A DNA stretch of 64,000 nt, taken from Chitinophagaceae bacterium. Its GTDB lineage: Bacteria; Bacteroidota; Bacteroidia; Chitinophagales; Chitinophagaceae. A program made the position numbers and the translations under genes. The number at the start of each line of letters is the position of its first letter. Position 1 is the first letter of the stretch. This document shows, piece by piece, positions 1 to 9,522 of this stretch. The notes under the pieces are model-generated. The model saw only the letters and a list, made by a program, of their open reading frames with translations, made no database searches and was not told where the DNA came from. The stretch is from positions 62,001 through 126,000 of the forward strand of contig JAMLHL010000012.1 of the NCBI GenBank assembly GCA_023957125.1, given 5' to 3'.

Positions 1-1
1 G

Positions 2-388
2 GAATCGCTCTCTCCGCAATTAGTCTGGTTGAAGTTAAATCATACGTCCATTGATGATGATGGGATGAAGACTATAGGAAAGCTGCAAACCTTAACCCGG
101 TTAAATCTTGCCAACACTTCCATCACCGATGCAGGACTTTCTTCCTTACAGTCATTGTCCAAACTGCAATACCTGAACCTGACCGGCACGAAGGTTACCG
201 GCAAAGGATTACAGGTATTAAGTCCATTACCCGAATTAACAGCTATATACCTTTATCAAACGGATATAACCACAGAAGAAGACTGGTTAGCGCTTCAGCA
301 ATCATTTCCCAAAACAAAAATTGACACCGGCGGATATTCGCTTCCTATACTGGAAGGAGATACCAGCTTAGTGAGGTTAGTGAAATAA
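2..388 (+). CDS. Leucine-rich-repeat protein, C-terminal part (cut by window start)
   Basis: The frame is open from base 2, and residues before the first possible start (a TTG at 29) already fit the repeat pattern, so this is the 3' end of a longer gene. About 128 residues are visible. They hold leucine-rich repeats of the form LTRLNLANTSITDAGL and LQYLNLTGTKVTGKGL, then a non-repeat tail containing FPKTKIDTGGYSLP. From memory, similar repeats and tails close c-type-cytochrome/LRR proteins of Bacteroidota and Planctomycetes; the heme part would lie upstream and cannot be seen. The role is unknown. It is on the same strand as the DUF4838 gene, separated from it by a palindromic repeat. Confidence 0.7.
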   Translation, partial: ESLSPQLVWLKLNHTSIDDDGMKTIGKLQTLTRLNLANTSITDAGLSSLQSLSKLQYLNLTGTKVTGKGLQVLSPLPELTAIYLYQTDITTEEDWLALQQSFPKTKIDTGGYSLPILEGDTSLVRLVK

Positions 389-416
389 TTATTTTATTAA
401 GAAATTTACCTGGCGC

Positions 417-517
417 ATCCCATATTTTCGCAGGCGGGTGGGACACCCGCCTGTAGAACTCACTACCGGTCATCGTTTCTCAGACCGGAATGCCGCAGGT
501 GGAGAGAAAATTAGGGA
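417..517. repeat. MITE/REP-like palindromic element, copy 1
   Basis: About 101 bp. It starts with ATCCCATATTTTCGC, then an AGGCGGGTG..CACCCGCCT hairpin, then CACTACCGGTC and a tail ending GAGAAAATTAGGGA. It is a near copy, in inverted orientation, of the element at 54651-54752; the second internal hairpin and the right terminal repeat are degenerate here. It lies in the gap after the LRR gene and could also act as a transcription terminator. Confidence 0.8.
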
Positions 518-591
518 TAAACCCGGTTGACAGGTATCCGAATGGAATTAATTTTTTAGCTTACAACCCTTTAGATGTAAATGATGTTTTT

Positions 592-3147
592 ATGAACAGA
601 AGAATTTTATTATTGAGTTTATTTGTCTCTATATGGTCAGGTATATCAGCGCAGGAACCCATTCATAAATTGATCCCAGGCCAGTGGTTCAATTCATGGT
701 TAATATGCGGTCCCATTCCACTGCAGGAACATAGCTCACCCGAACAAACTTTACAACACTATCCCGGATTTGAGAAAGACTATCTCGTAAAGTCCGGAGG
801 CGAAGCCAACCTGAAGGTCAAAGCCGGCGATGCGGTAAGATTGAAAGGAAGCACCATCCGGTGGAAATATATAAATTCTCCTGATTCGGTTATTGACCTG
901 GTAGCGAATGTTTCCAGGATATCCCCCGCAGCAGCCTATGCTTATTCGGAGGTGGAATGCGCTGAGGAAGGTATCTGGCTTGCTGCACTTGGTACGAATG
1001 ATGGCGGCAGCCTGTGGATCAACGGAGTGCGTGAGTGGGACTACCAGGCCGCCAGAGGTGTTAAACCCGATTCCGATCTTATTCCGGTTATTCTGAAAAA
1101 AGGAAAAAACACCCTATTACTGAAGGTAGAACAGCGGGGCAATATGTGGGGTTTCTGTTTCAGGTTTCATGAATTCTCCGCTGCAGAGGCATTACAGCGG
1201 GGAAGCCTTTTTAAAGTAGTTACTTCAGAAGGGGGCGCCAGCAGGTTGGTTTCAGATTTTTCTCCTGAAGTGCTGTCCCGGCTGCTCAGGCAGGTACAGG
1301 TTACCGTCCGCGACAGGCAGGGAAAGGTGGCGCTGAATGAAATCAGAGAAAAAGAGTTTCCGGGTTTACTTGATTTGCCCGGAACCGATTATCGGCCGCT
1401 GACGGCCGAGTTAAGGCTTCAACTTGCATCGGGTGAGGTTTTGTCAAAAAAAATTGATTTTATTTCAGGTAAACGGGTTGAATACGCTTTGTTTAACAAT
1501 GGAAGAAGTGATTATCGTATTGTTCTTTCCCCCGGTGCATCAGCCTCAGAAAAATGGGCGGCGGAAGAACTTCAGCGTTGGCTGAAGGAAGTTGGTAGAG
1601 CAAACCTGCCCATTATCGAATCGGACAAGGCCAAGACAGGCTCCAATATTATAATCGGTTATCCCGGATTTTCTGCTGCCGGAGAAAAAGAACCGGATAT
1701 AAACGATGAATCATTCCGGTATTTTAATTCGGGAGGCAATATTTATATATACGGCGGCAGGCAGCGAGGAACTATGTACGGTGTTTTTTCCTTTTTAGAA
1801 CGCGAATTAGGATGCCGCTGGTACACCCCCCGGGTTTCCGTGATCCCCAAACGAAATGAATTTATGTTTAGCTGGCTCTACCATGCAGAGAAGCCCGGTG
1901 TAAGAGTCCGGAATGATTTTTATTACGAAGCCTTTGAACCGGTGTGGGCAGCGAGGAACCGGGTAAACGGAGCGATGTCATATCGAGAACAGCCGGGCGG
2001 CGTAGAAGCTTATTGGGCCGTTCATACTTTTTTTCCGCTTATGCCGCCTGGTGAATTTTACAAAAAGCATCCGGAGTATTATAGCCTGATTGACGGCAAG
2101 CGCATTTTTGAACGGGCACAACTATGCTTGTCAAATCCTGATGTACTGCAAATTATAACGGCGAGAATAAAGGAACGGATGCGTGAAAGCCCCGAATACC
2201 TGATTTACGATGTTAGTCAAAACGACTGGGCGAACCCCTGCCAGTGTGATAACTGCCAGGCAATCGTAAAACGATATGGCGGGGAATCGGGAATCATTAT
2301 TTGGTTTGTTAATCAGGTAGCAGACGCTGTGGCGCAGGAGTTTCCGGATAAATTCGTTGGAACCCTAGCTTACCAGTACACCCGGTCGGCACCACGGGAT
2401 ATTGTGCCGCGCAATAATGTAGTGGTTCGTTTATGCAGCATTGAGTGTTGCGTAGCCCATGATTTTCATTGTTCGGCCAACCAGTCCTTTTTAAAAGACT
2501 TAAAAGAATGGTCATCCATTTCACCGCACTTGTATATCTGGGATTACGTGGTAAACTTCAACCACTATCTGTTACCGCTTCCTAATTTCGCGACCCTGCA
2601 GTCAAAAATCAATACATTCCAACAAAATAAAGCCATTGGCATTATGGAACAGGCGGCATATCAAAGCCGGGGAGGTGAATTTGCCGAGTTGCGCTCTTAT
2701 CTTATCTCCAAAATATTGTGGAACACAAATTGCAACACAGAAGAAGTGATTAACGATTTTATTGCAGGCTATTACGGCAGGGCGGGAACGTATATCCGCC
2801 GTTACTTTGATTTGCTGCAAAGCCTTATAAAGCCGGATGTACATTTTCCTTATGGTATTAAGCCAGACGATGAAATATACTCTGCGGATTTTATCAAACA
2901 GGCAGAAGACCTTTTTGCAGAAGCAGAAAGAGTAGCTGACAGCGATGAGATTCTGCAACGGGTTGAAATGGCCGGGTTACCCGTTTTATACCTGAAGTGT
3001 ATGCAATCGCCGGTTACCTCCGGGTACGACGGCACTTATGCCAAATTCAGTCGTATTGCCGAACGAGAGGAGATTACCCATTATAACGAAGAGGGAGAAT
3101 CTTACCGCAGAGCTTTTCACCGGGAGATGAAAGCGGCCGGACATTAA
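592..3147 (+). CDS. DUF4838 domain protein, putative secreted glycoside hydrolase
   Basis: An 851-residue exported protein. The frame opens at 490, but that start lies inside the palindromic repeat. The ATG at 592 begins a clear signal peptide (MNRRILLLSLFVSIWSGISA), so it is preferred. Residues ~100-200 look like a jelly-roll carbohydrate-binding region (NDGGSLWINGVREW). Residues ~300-430 resemble the accessory N-terminal domain of alpha-glucuronidases (AAEELQRWLKEVG, RGTMYGVFSFLERELGCRWY). The rest matches the DUF4838 pattern, with a Cys-containing CQCDNC stretch. DUF4838 proteins are common in polysaccharide utilisation loci and are thought to be TIM-barrel glycosidases; the substrate is unknown. 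It converges on the lipoprotein gene at 3453. Confidence 0.75.
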   Translation: MNRRILLLSLFVSIWSGISAQEPIHKLIPGQWFNSWLICGPIPLQEHSSPEQTLQHYPGFEKDYLVKSGGEANLKVKAGDAVRLKGSTIRWKYINSPDSVIDLVANVSRISPAAAYAYSEVECAEEGIWLAALGTNDGGSLWINGVREWDYQAARGVKPDSDLIPVILKKGKNTLLLKVEQRGNMWGFCFRFHEFSAAEALQRGSLFKVVTSEGGASRLVSDFSPEVLSRLLRQVQVTVRDRQGKVALNEIREKEFPGLLDLPGTDYRPLTAELRLQLASGEVLSKKIDFISGKRVEYALFNNGRSDYRIVLSPGASASEKWAAEELQRWLKEVGRANLPIIESDKAKTGSNIIIGYPGFSAAGEKEPDINDESFRYFNSGGNIYIYGGRQRGTMYGVFSFLERELGCRWYTPRVSVIPKRNEFMFSWLYHAEKPGVRVRNDFYYEAFEPVWAARNRVNGAMSYREQPGGVEAYWAVHTFFPLMPPGEFYKKHPEYYSLIDGKRIFERAQLCLSNPDVLQIITARIKERMRESPEYLIYDVSQNDWANPCQCDNCQAIVKRYGGESGIIIWFVNQVADAVAQEFPDKFVGTLAYQYTRSAPRDIVPRNNVVVRLCSIECCVAHDFHCSANQSFLKDLKEWSSISPHLYIWDYVVNFNHYLLPLPNFATLQSKINTFQQNKAIGIMEQAAYQSRGGEFAELRSYLISKILWNTNCNTEEVINDFIAGYYGRAGTYIRRYFDLLQSLIKPDVHFPYGIKPDDEIYSADFIKQAEDLFAEAERVADSDEILQRVEMAGLPVLYLKCMQSPVTSGYDGTYAKFSRIAEREEITHYNEEGESYRRAFHREMKAAGH

Positions 3148-3173
3148 CAAAAGCAGAGGGATAAAGCTTTTGT
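3147..3173. terminator. Possible weak bidirectional terminator hairpin
   Basis: ACAAAAGC/AGCTTTTGT forms a perfect 8-9-bp stem with a ~10-nt loop immediately after the DUF4838 stop codon, between convergent genes. There is no clear U-tract, so termination efficiency is uncertain. Confidence 0.4.
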
Positions 3174-3452
3174 GATTCTCCTCACGATCTGCGGAGAACC
3201 CTGTTTTATAAAGTAAGTTCTTACCTGGCGAAAAGTCGCCGGAGGCAACAAGAAAGGAATGCGGAGCAAAGACGCTTCGCATGGCTGCTGATAGCTGCTG
3301 CGGTCGGTACCAAAGGTCAGACCGCAGCATACAACCACGAAATGGAAAACCAACGGTTAGGGTTAGCCGAGAAGTATGCAACGATAATCGTTCACTACCG
3401 GTCGGTGTCCACCGACCCGAATGCCGCAGATGGAGCGAAAATTCAGGATACA
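3174..3452. other. Convergent intergenic region rich in inverted repeats
   Basis: No credible gene. It holds a perfect 10-bp inverted repeat, TGCTGCGGTC..GACCGCAGCA (3296-3329, 14-nt loop), and a half copy of the dispersed palindromic element. Long open frames crossing it run antisense into the flanking genes and show no family features. Confidence 0.6.
3393..3443. repeat. MITE/REP-like element, right half only
   Basis: CACTACCGGTCGGTGTCCACCGACC followed by GAATGCCGCAGATGGAGCG matches the right half of the element at 54651-54752 (reverse complement) and of 417-517. The left hairpin half is absent. It lies just downstream of the stop codon of the lipoprotein gene. Confidence 0.75.
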
Positions 3453-5951
3453 TTATTCATACGTCAGCCATGCGGTTGCATTGCAATCTTTGTCGGCTAC
3501 AAACCTGATCCACCTTGCCTGGAAACTATCGGGAAAATCATACCTGAAAACCTCACCGGGCTGAACCGTAATGTCTTTGTACCGCATCCAGGGGGCATGA
3601 CCAACAGGATCAACCTCAATACGGAAAGTAACAGGCTCTGTGAGGGTATGAGAAATTTCCAATTTTCTTTTATCATAAAACCCTATGAGATACGGGTCAG
3701 ATGGTTCTCCTGCTTTCACGCCGGCGTTTTTCCAGGGCCCGCCATGCCCCGACGGCTTTCCCAGCTTCCACAGATCATCAATAACGCCCAGCCATACTGC
3801 CGCCTGCCCGTCATTAGAACGGATGATGTGTTCGTTCTGCGCTGCCTTCTGGTTTATACCCGTCATCACCAGCATACCGCGAAAGGAAGCATAGTCATGA
3901 ATACGAAAATGATGAGAAGCGATTGGCCGGATCTTAGCAAAACCATCCGCATTTTCCGCAGGCAGTTCGTAAAAAGTACCGGATGCATGAAAAAGATCAC
4001 GTTCGGTAACCACTTCCCGGCATATCCGTAATAAGCCCGCATCGGTTAAACGATGATATTCCTCATCTCCTAAAGGGAGCCGCCACCGGCGGTTTTTATC
4101 GTCAATGATAAGCACCGAAGCTTCATCGGTTTGAATAACATTTTGAGGGATAGCGAATTTTTCTTTGATAAACGCATTGGTTTCGGGATCTTCTTTTCTG
4201 GAAAGGGTCAGATCCGCATCCAATTCGTAATACCCCGTTTCAACAGGCTTATCATTTTCAAATTTGAAAGCGGAAATACCCAATGCCCTCCGGTCATTGC
4301 CCAGCGCGTATAAGAGCCCTCCTGAAATATTATCCTGTTGTTTTACATTCGCAAGCCCGTTGAATATTGATGAGGGGGCAACTTCACGGCTTTCAACCGG
4401 GGAATAATTAAAGCTTACCGTTGCTATTGTTGGCTGATCCGATTTTACCCGGATCCACTCTCCCGCTTCATTTTTGCTAAATTCGAGATTGTCCGTCTCA
4501 CCCGGCTTCACTGATAAAGTTTTTATAGTCTGCCAGTTCTGATCGCCCGCTTTGTCCACTTCAAAACTGAAGACCACATTATTTGTCCCGTGGTTAGTTA
4601 CCCACGCTATCCGTTTTTCCCACCCTGCAAAAAGCATAGGCTCGGAGGCTTCACCGGCAGCAATTTTATCTTTTAGCCACACCATTCCAGAAACAGTAGC
4701 CGGTCCAAGTTCATCAGGCTTTTCCGGCGATGTAAACCAAAGATTGGAATTAGATTGTCCGGCGCCTTCAATGCTTCCTTTTTGTTTTCTCTTGTTAAGA
4801 AATTCATTTTTGGCTGCATCATCGCACCCGAAAACCAGTTGGTTATGCCATCGGGTAAAGTCGCCGATGACCTTTAAATAGGCGGAGCGGGGACGAATGC
4901 CTACGGTGTGGTTAGCTGAAAAGGTTTTCGGGAAATGCCAGAACATGCCATGCATCGTCATCAATAGTTCGGGTTTTTCACGGGTTCCTATATCCCTTAT
5001 CCTGGGCCATTCCGTGTTCCAGCCGTGGGCACCGTCGTAACTGTGGCTCGCTTTGGGTAGCCTGAAAAAGCTCCACCCGCTAACGGCATCGCGTACACCG
5101 AGGATTACAGATTTATGATCCCACCCCGTTGCCCAGATAGGATCTGATGCAGAATTTGTATTGCCATAAATTCCACCGGGGCCGGTTACTTCGGTAAACT
5201 GGTTACGCCTGACCAGTTTCCATTCGCTGCCATTCCATTCCGAAAGCGAACCCGCTTCGATATCAAACTGGTAGGGGGCTCGTTTATCATCCTCCCCGTT
5301 GTTGGAATATACCACAACGCCCTGTCCGGAATACAACCCCTTGCCATGAACCCCATACAGCGAAGCTAAACGGCTGGTACTTGTATCCCGGCCTTCTTTG
5401 ATTTTTCTGTTGGTTACGTTTCTGTCTTCGTAAAGTAATTTGGTTTCCAGGGTATTGACATCCACTTCGTAGAATCCTTCTTCCATTGTTCCGTAGTAGA
5501 TCTTTTCCGCAGGATCAAAAAGATGCCGGGCATTTCCCGTAGGGCGGCCGGGCATTTCTGTGTAAGGTATCACCCGCACATTTCTGTTGGTATCAATAGC
5601 ATAGGGTCCGATAAAAAGCTGGTTGCTTTCTTTATGGATCATCCGGTTGGCCGGCGTGCCTCCAATGCTTTCAGGTCTTACGATCTGGTTCAGATCCCCA
5701 GTGATCTCATACAGTTTATCAGAAGAGCCAAAAGGAAGATGAGGTCCATAAGTTACTACCCACAACCTCCCGGCCCAGGGAACCACCGCCCCCGTGCCAC
5801 ACTCGCCTTCGTTGTTATAATAGGCCAATTGAGGATAGATACCGCTGATATTAGATGGCGCTTTACCGGTTGTGTTGCAGGAAAACCGGGAAAAGATAAG
5901 GAAGACGATGAGAAGTTTACCTATAAGATAGGTTCGAAGAAAGAGGTTCAT
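3453..5951 (-). CDS. Large lipoprotein of unknown function with a duplicated ~60-residue module
   Basis: An 832-residue protein. The frame opens at 5996, but the ATG at 5951 begins a lipoprotein signal peptide (hydrophobic core, then FSRFSCNTTGK), so it is chosen. The first ~350 residues have short beta-strand-rich repeats reminiscent of a beta-propeller (GRLWVVTYGPHLPFG, LFIGPYAI). Two related modules follow, near residues 450-510 and 770-830, sharing FxxEVDxxGxxxW, VxPGE and WIRxxxD..ATxxxxY. No catalytic motif was recognised. Its neighbours are two sulfatases and a sigma/FecR/SusCD unit, which suggests surface binding or trimming of a sulfated glycan. Its promoter and first codons are duplicated at 10111-10459. 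Confidence 0.65.
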   Translation of the reverse strand: MNLFLRTYLIGKLLIVFLIFSRFSCNTTGKAPSNISGIYPQLAYYNNEGECGTGAVVPWAGRLWVVTYGPHLPFGSSDKLYEITGDLNQIVRPESIGGTPANRMIHKESNQLFIGPYAIDTNRNVRVIPYTEMPGRPTGNARHLFDPAEKIYYGTMEEGFYEVDVNTLETKLLYEDRNVTNRKIKEGRDTSTSRLASLYGVHGKGLYSGQGVVVYSNNGEDDKRAPYQFDIEAGSLSEWNGSEWKLVRRNQFTEVTGPGGIYGNTNSASDPIWATGWDHKSVILGVRDAVSGWSFFRLPKASHSYDGAHGWNTEWPRIRDIGTREKPELLMTMHGMFWHFPKTFSANHTVGIRPRSAYLKVIGDFTRWHNQLVFGCDDAAKNEFLNKRKQKGSIEGAGQSNSNLWFTSPEKPDELGPATVSGMVWLKDKIAAGEASEPMLFAGWEKRIAWVTNHGTNNVVFSFEVDKAGDQNWQTIKTLSVKPGETDNLEFSKNEAGEWIRVKSDQPTIATVSFNYSPVESREVAPSSIFNGLANVKQQDNISGGLLYALGNDRRALGISAFKFENDKPVETGYYELDADLTLSRKEDPETNAFIKEKFAIPQNVIQTDEASVLIIDDKNRRWRLPLGDEEYHRLTDAGLLRICREVVTERDLFHASGTFYELPAENADGFAKIRPIASHHFRIHDYASFRGMLVMTGINQKAAQNEHIIRSNDGQAAVWLGVIDDLWKLGKPSGHGGPWKNAGVKAGEPSDPYLIGFYDKRKLEISHTLTEPVTFRIEVDPVGHAPWMRYKDITVQPGEVFRYDFPDSFQARWIRFVADKDCNATAWLTYE

Positions 5952-6268
5952 AATGATATGCTTCAATGATAGATAAACCATGCTGTTGCTTTGCAATTTT
6001 TATCGGGGACTATTCTAAAATAGATTATTTTACTGCAAACACAAAACTATGGCAAAGGTCTATCACTACGGAAAGATTTGAATGGCGGGAATAAATTCCG
6101 GGGGTACAATATGCGAACAGGACTACAGCCTTCATTGGATTATTTTCACCGGGCGGATTGCCCGGTTACCGAGCATTAGCATTTGGACATACGCCTGACT
6201 ATTGACTTCCTAAAACTGACAACACTTTTTATAGATGAACATACTGCGGCGTTTTGGGGAATTGAATA
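5919..6268. repeat. Direct repeat copy A: lipoprotein 5' end plus upstream region
   Basis: About 350 bp, repeated in the same orientation at 10111-10459 with few mismatches by eye. It covers the first ~11 codons of the lipoprotein gene, its promoter and ~270 bp further upstream, including an ACCGGGC/GCCCGGT inverted repeat at 6148-6166. Similarity stops sharply inside the coding region and just after GTTTTGGGGAAT. Confidence 0.9.
6042..6074 (-). promoter_or_regulatory. Predicted Bacteroidota-type promoter of the lipoprotein gene
   Basis: On the minus strand TAGTTTTG (6049-6042) fits the -7 consensus TAnnTTTG, with TTTC (6074-6071) 21 nt upstream in place of the -33 TTTG. It is ~90 bp before the ATG at 5951. 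Both boxes are unchanged in the duplicate at 10111-10459, which supports a functional role. Confidence 0.45.
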
Positions 6269-6476
6269 ATTGTTTGTGAGGCGGATACAACGTTTCCAAG
6301 TTTTAAATTGTCGCCCAAGAAAAAATTATGCAGTTATTCCCGCCGTTGCTGGTGTTGCGGGCAGATTCGATCATTAGTCTCCACTCACAACAGGAACAGA
6401 TGATTGCGGCATAATCATATCTTGTAAGAGATGTGATGAATGTTGCTGATGAACGCCTTTGGTTACACCCTCAATA
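6269..6476. other. Intergenic region after the sulfatase gene, no gene seen
   Basis: Together with copy A this makes a ~480-bp gap. The part from 6269 on is unique sequence. Neither strand gives a convincing protein, terminator or RNA. Confidence 0.4.
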
Positions 6477-7961
6477 TCAATTCATGTTAAAAACCGGCAC
6501 TCTTCTACCTGTGCCTTTGTGCCCTGTAAGATCATCTCCTAGATCCTCTCTTGCTTCGTCCACCAGTTTCATTATCTCAGCAACCACCTGCGGATTTTCT
6601 TTCTTAACGTCGTATCTTTCTCCCGGATCGCGACGCAGGTCATACAGAGCCAGCTCTGTATGAGCCTGGTGAGAACTGCCCCCATCTCCATTATTTCCGG
6701 GAACTTCTCCTTCCACGGAGCGGTAATCATGTGGTAAAACCAGTTTCCATGAACCCTTGCGAACTGCTTCCAGGCTATTTACATTATAATAATAAAACAG
6801 ATGGTCTCTTGGCTTTTCATTTTCCTTTCCTAATAATAAGGGCAATATATTCACTCCGTCTATTTTGTGATCAGGCAATTTTGCCTGTGTAACAGATGCA
6901 AGTGTCGGCAGTATATCAAGGTTTGCGCTTAACTGGTTACAAACGATTCCTCGAGGAATTACCTCTGGCCAATAAAAGATAGCCGGCTCTTTCTGACCTC
7001 CCTCAAAACTGGTACCCTTTCCTTCTCTTAATCCTCCCGCAGACCCGGCATGATCCCCAAAAATCAGCCAGGGGCCATTGTCAGCAGTAAAAATAACCAA
7101 TGTGTTTTTTTCTACATGATGATCTCTCAAAGCTTTCATTACCTCGCCAACAGACCAATCCACTTCCATCATCACATCGCCAAACTTTCCTCTTTTACTC
7201 TTTCCTTTAAATTTTTGAGACACTCCTAATGGAACATGCACCATAGAATGTGCTAAATAAAGAAAAAAAGGTTCATTGGTATGTTTGTTTATAAAATCCA
7301 CGGCCTTTTCTGTGTACCATGTGGTAAGCATATCCTGGTCGTCCATATTTTTTATTATCCGGACGGGATCATTTCCTTCAATCAGAGGCAGGGGTGGTTT
7401 GTTATGTTTTCTGCCCCATAAAGGATTACCCGGTTCCACCGTTCTTCCATTATAGTCCAGCGGCCACATATCATTGGAATAAGGAAGTCCAAAGAAATAA
7501 TCAAATCCGTGTTGAAGCGGCAAAAACTCATGAGTATCCCCAAGATGCCATTTGCCAATACAGGCAGTGGCATAGCCTTTTGTTTTCAGCATTTCGGCGA
7601 TGGTAAGCTCCTCTTTGGGCATTCCTTTTCCCGACCGGGGCTGAATAGCTCCATGCAACCCGAATCTGTTTGAATATACCCCGGTGAGTAAAGCTGCGCG
7701 GGACGCCGTGCAAACAGCGTGCGCAGCATAAAATTCCGTAAACCGCATACCACCTGAAGCCAACTTGTCAATATTGGGCGTTAAGTAATCAACAGCCCCA
7801 AAGGAGGATACATCAGCATATCCCATGTCGTCCATATAAATCAAAACGATATTGGGGCGATGGGGAATACTTTGCGCCATCAGATTCAATGGAAATAATG
7901 CAACGGAAATAAAAATATAAAATGTGAATGATTTGAATCTTTTGTATTTAATATCTTTCAT
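6477..7961 (-). CDS. Type I sulfatase with CTASR active site
   Basis: A 494-residue exported arylsulfatase-family enzyme that hydrolyses sulfate esters. The start at 7961 is preferred over 8006 because it heads a signal peptide (MKDIKYKRF, hydrophobic core, LMAQS) and avoids overlap with the upstream gene. N-terminal metal ligands are in NIVLIYMDDMGYAD. The formylglycine site is C84 in CTASR, the CxAxR variant rather than CxPSR; a maturase would be needed and none lies in the window. TADNGPW and GKWHLGDTHEFLP are the expected later motifs. It probably shares a transcript with the sulfatase just upstream. The sulfated substrate is unknown; these genes imply a sulfated glycan target. Confidence 0.9.
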   Translation of the reverse strand: MKDIKYKRFKSFTFYIFISVALFPLNLMAQSIPHRPNIVLIYMDDMGYADVSSFGAVDYLTPNIDKLASGGMRFTEFYAAHAVCTASRAALLTGVYSNRFGLHGAIQPRSGKGMPKEELTIAEMLKTKGYATACIGKWHLGDTHEFLPLQHGFDYFFGLPYSNDMWPLDYNGRTVEPGNPLWGRKHNKPPLPLIEGNDPVRIIKNMDDQDMLTTWYTEKAVDFINKHTNEPFFLYLAHSMVHVPLGVSQKFKGKSKRGKFGDVMMEVDWSVGEVMKALRDHHVEKNTLVIFTADNGPWLIFGDHAGSAGGLREGKGTSFEGGQKEPAIFYWPEVIPRGIVCNQLSANLDILPTLASVTQAKLPDHKIDGVNILPLLLGKENEKPRDHLFYYYNVNSLEAVRKGSWKLVLPHDYRSVEGEVPGNNGDGGSSHQAHTELALYDLRRDPGERYDVKKENPQVVAEIMKLVDEAREDLGDDLTGHKGTGRRVPVFNMN

Positions 7962-7986
7962 AATTACATTATTGTATGTCTTATCC

Positions 7987-9522
7987 TTAATCCAGGGTGT
8001 CATCATATCTTTTCATTTGCTCATCTAACGCTTTTTTCATTATTGCCTGAACTTTAGCATACTTCTTATTGTCATAAACATTGTTCAGCTCCTCCTTGTC
8101 TTTTTGAAGATCATAAAGTTCCCATTCTTTATTTTCATAGAAGTAAATAAGTTTATACTTATCTGAACGTACTCCAACATGCCTGGCAACATTATGTTCA
8201 CCTCCGGAATCATAGTAATGATAATAGACATACTTTCTCCAGTTCTTCGGTGTTTTCCCTTTTAAAACAGGAAGGAAACTCTGCCCCTGCATATCTGCAG
8301 GAACATCACCATGGGCTGCATCAATCAATGTTTCACCAATGTCGAGATTCATAACAGCCGTATTATTTACCGATCCGGGTTTAATAGTTCCCGGCCAACG
8401 AATCACCAACGGCGTTTTAAACGATTCTTTATACATAAAACGTTTATCAAACCAGCCATGCTCTCCCAGGTAAAATCCCTGATCAGAAGTATAAATTACG
8501 ATAGTGTTCTTATCTAAATGGTTCTTTTCGAGATAATCCAGTAACCTTCCCACATTATCATCTACGGTTTGTATCGTACTCAGATAATCCTTCATGTAAC
8601 GCTGGTATTTCCACCTGGTCAGATCATCGCCCTGCAAATTAGCTTTCCTGAAAGCTTCATTTTTGGGGTTGTAAGCATTTGCGTATGCCTGCTGTTCTTC
8701 AGGTGTCAAGCGGGCAAAAATATTTTTCCACATGTTATCGTAACGTTGTGTTCCATCGGGATACATATCCTCTTTTAAATCGTAATTTGGAGACAACCAT
8801 TTGCCTATCTCCATCTTTTGTTCATGGGCTGCGCGGGTTCGGGTTGCATAATCATCAAAGAGAGTGGGCGGTTCCGGAATCTCCACTGAATCAAATTTAT
8901 TTAGATATTTCACCTCCGGCATCCAATTGCGATGCGGTGCCTTGTTCCACACCAGCACACAAAAAGGTTTATTCTTATCTCTCTGATCTAACCACCGGAT
9001 GGCATCATCAGTGATCAAATTCGTCACATACCCATCTAACTGCACTGTGTCTTTATTGTCACGAATGAACTGTGGCTTGTAATACTCGCCCTGGGCCGGC
9101 AACATGTTCCAGTAGTCAAAACCGGTGGGATAGGTGAACAGATGCCATTTGCCTATAAATGCCGTTTGATACCCCGCCTTTTGCAACTGTTTAGGAAATG
9201 TAGTCTGCGAACCATCAAATAAATCGCCGATCTTTCTTACGGTGCTCTTGTTACTGAATTTTCCACTAATGATCGAGGCCCTGCTGGGTGCACAAAGTGA
9301 ATTGTTTACAAATGCATTATTGAATAACATTCCTTCAGCAGCCAGCCTGTCAATGTTCGGAGTATGATTTAACCCGTACCCATAAGCGCTTACGGCCTGG
9401 TAACCATGGTCGTCGCTCATAATAAATACAATATTAGGTTGACTGCTTTGAGCCCGGGTATTTGCATTGAAGCCAAGGATTAAGCAAATAATTAAGAAAC
9501 AGACGATTGTCTTAACGCTCAT
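7987..9522 (-). CDS. Type I sulfatase with CAPSR active site
   Basis: A 511-residue exported sulfatase starting with a signal peptide cleaved near NTRAQS. Metal ligands are seen in NIVFIMSDDHGYQA, the formylglycine cysteine is C77 in SLCAPSR, GKWHLF and TSDQGFYLGEHGWFDKR are conserved later motifs, and the C-terminus carries the usual WELYDLQKDKEELNNV region. By overall pattern it resembles N-acetylglucosamine-6-sulfatase/choline-sulfatase-like S1 enzymes, but the substrate cannot be assigned. It ends 25 bp before the start of the second sulfatase, so the two are likely one operon. The duplicated promoter at 10234-10266 points at this gene. Confidence 0.9.
   Translation of the reverse strand: MSVKTIVCFLIICLILGFNANTRAQSSQPNIVFIMSDDHGYQAVSAYGYGLNHTPNIDRLAAEGMLFNNAFVNNSLCAPSRASIISGKFSNKSTVRKIGDLFDGSQTTFPKQLQKAGYQTAFIGKWHLFTYPTGFDYWNMLPAQGEYYKPQFIRDNKDTVQLDGYVTNLITDDAIRWLDQRDKNKPFCVLVWNKAPHRNWMPEVKYLNKFDSVEIPEPPTLFDDYATRTRAAHEQKMEIGKWLSPNYDLKEDMYPDGTQRYDNMWKNIFARLTPEEQQAYANAYNPKNEAFRKANLQGDDLTRWKYQRYMKDYLSTIQTVDDNVGRLLDYLEKNHLDKNTIVIYTSDQGFYLGEHGWFDKRFMYKESFKTPLVIRWPGTIKPGSVNNTAVMNLDIGETLIDAAHGDVPADMQGQSFLPVLKGKTPKNWRKYVYYHYYDSGGEHNVARHVGVRSDKYKLIYFYENKEWELYDLQKDKEELNNVYDNKKYAKVQAIMKKALDEQMKRYDDTLD

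Noticed and set aside
3342..4031. 229-codon plus-strand open frame
   Set aside because: Mostly antisense to the lipoprotein gene and starting inside a palindromic repeat; no recognisable domain.
6269..6476. Possible transposase or gene remnant after the sulfatase
   Set aside because: None of the translations I read gave a recognisable motif, and there are no inverted ends.
8006..8006. Start of the CTASR sulfatase at 8006
   Set aside because: It would overlap the end of the upstream sulfatase and add 15 residues before a clear signal peptide beginning at 7961.
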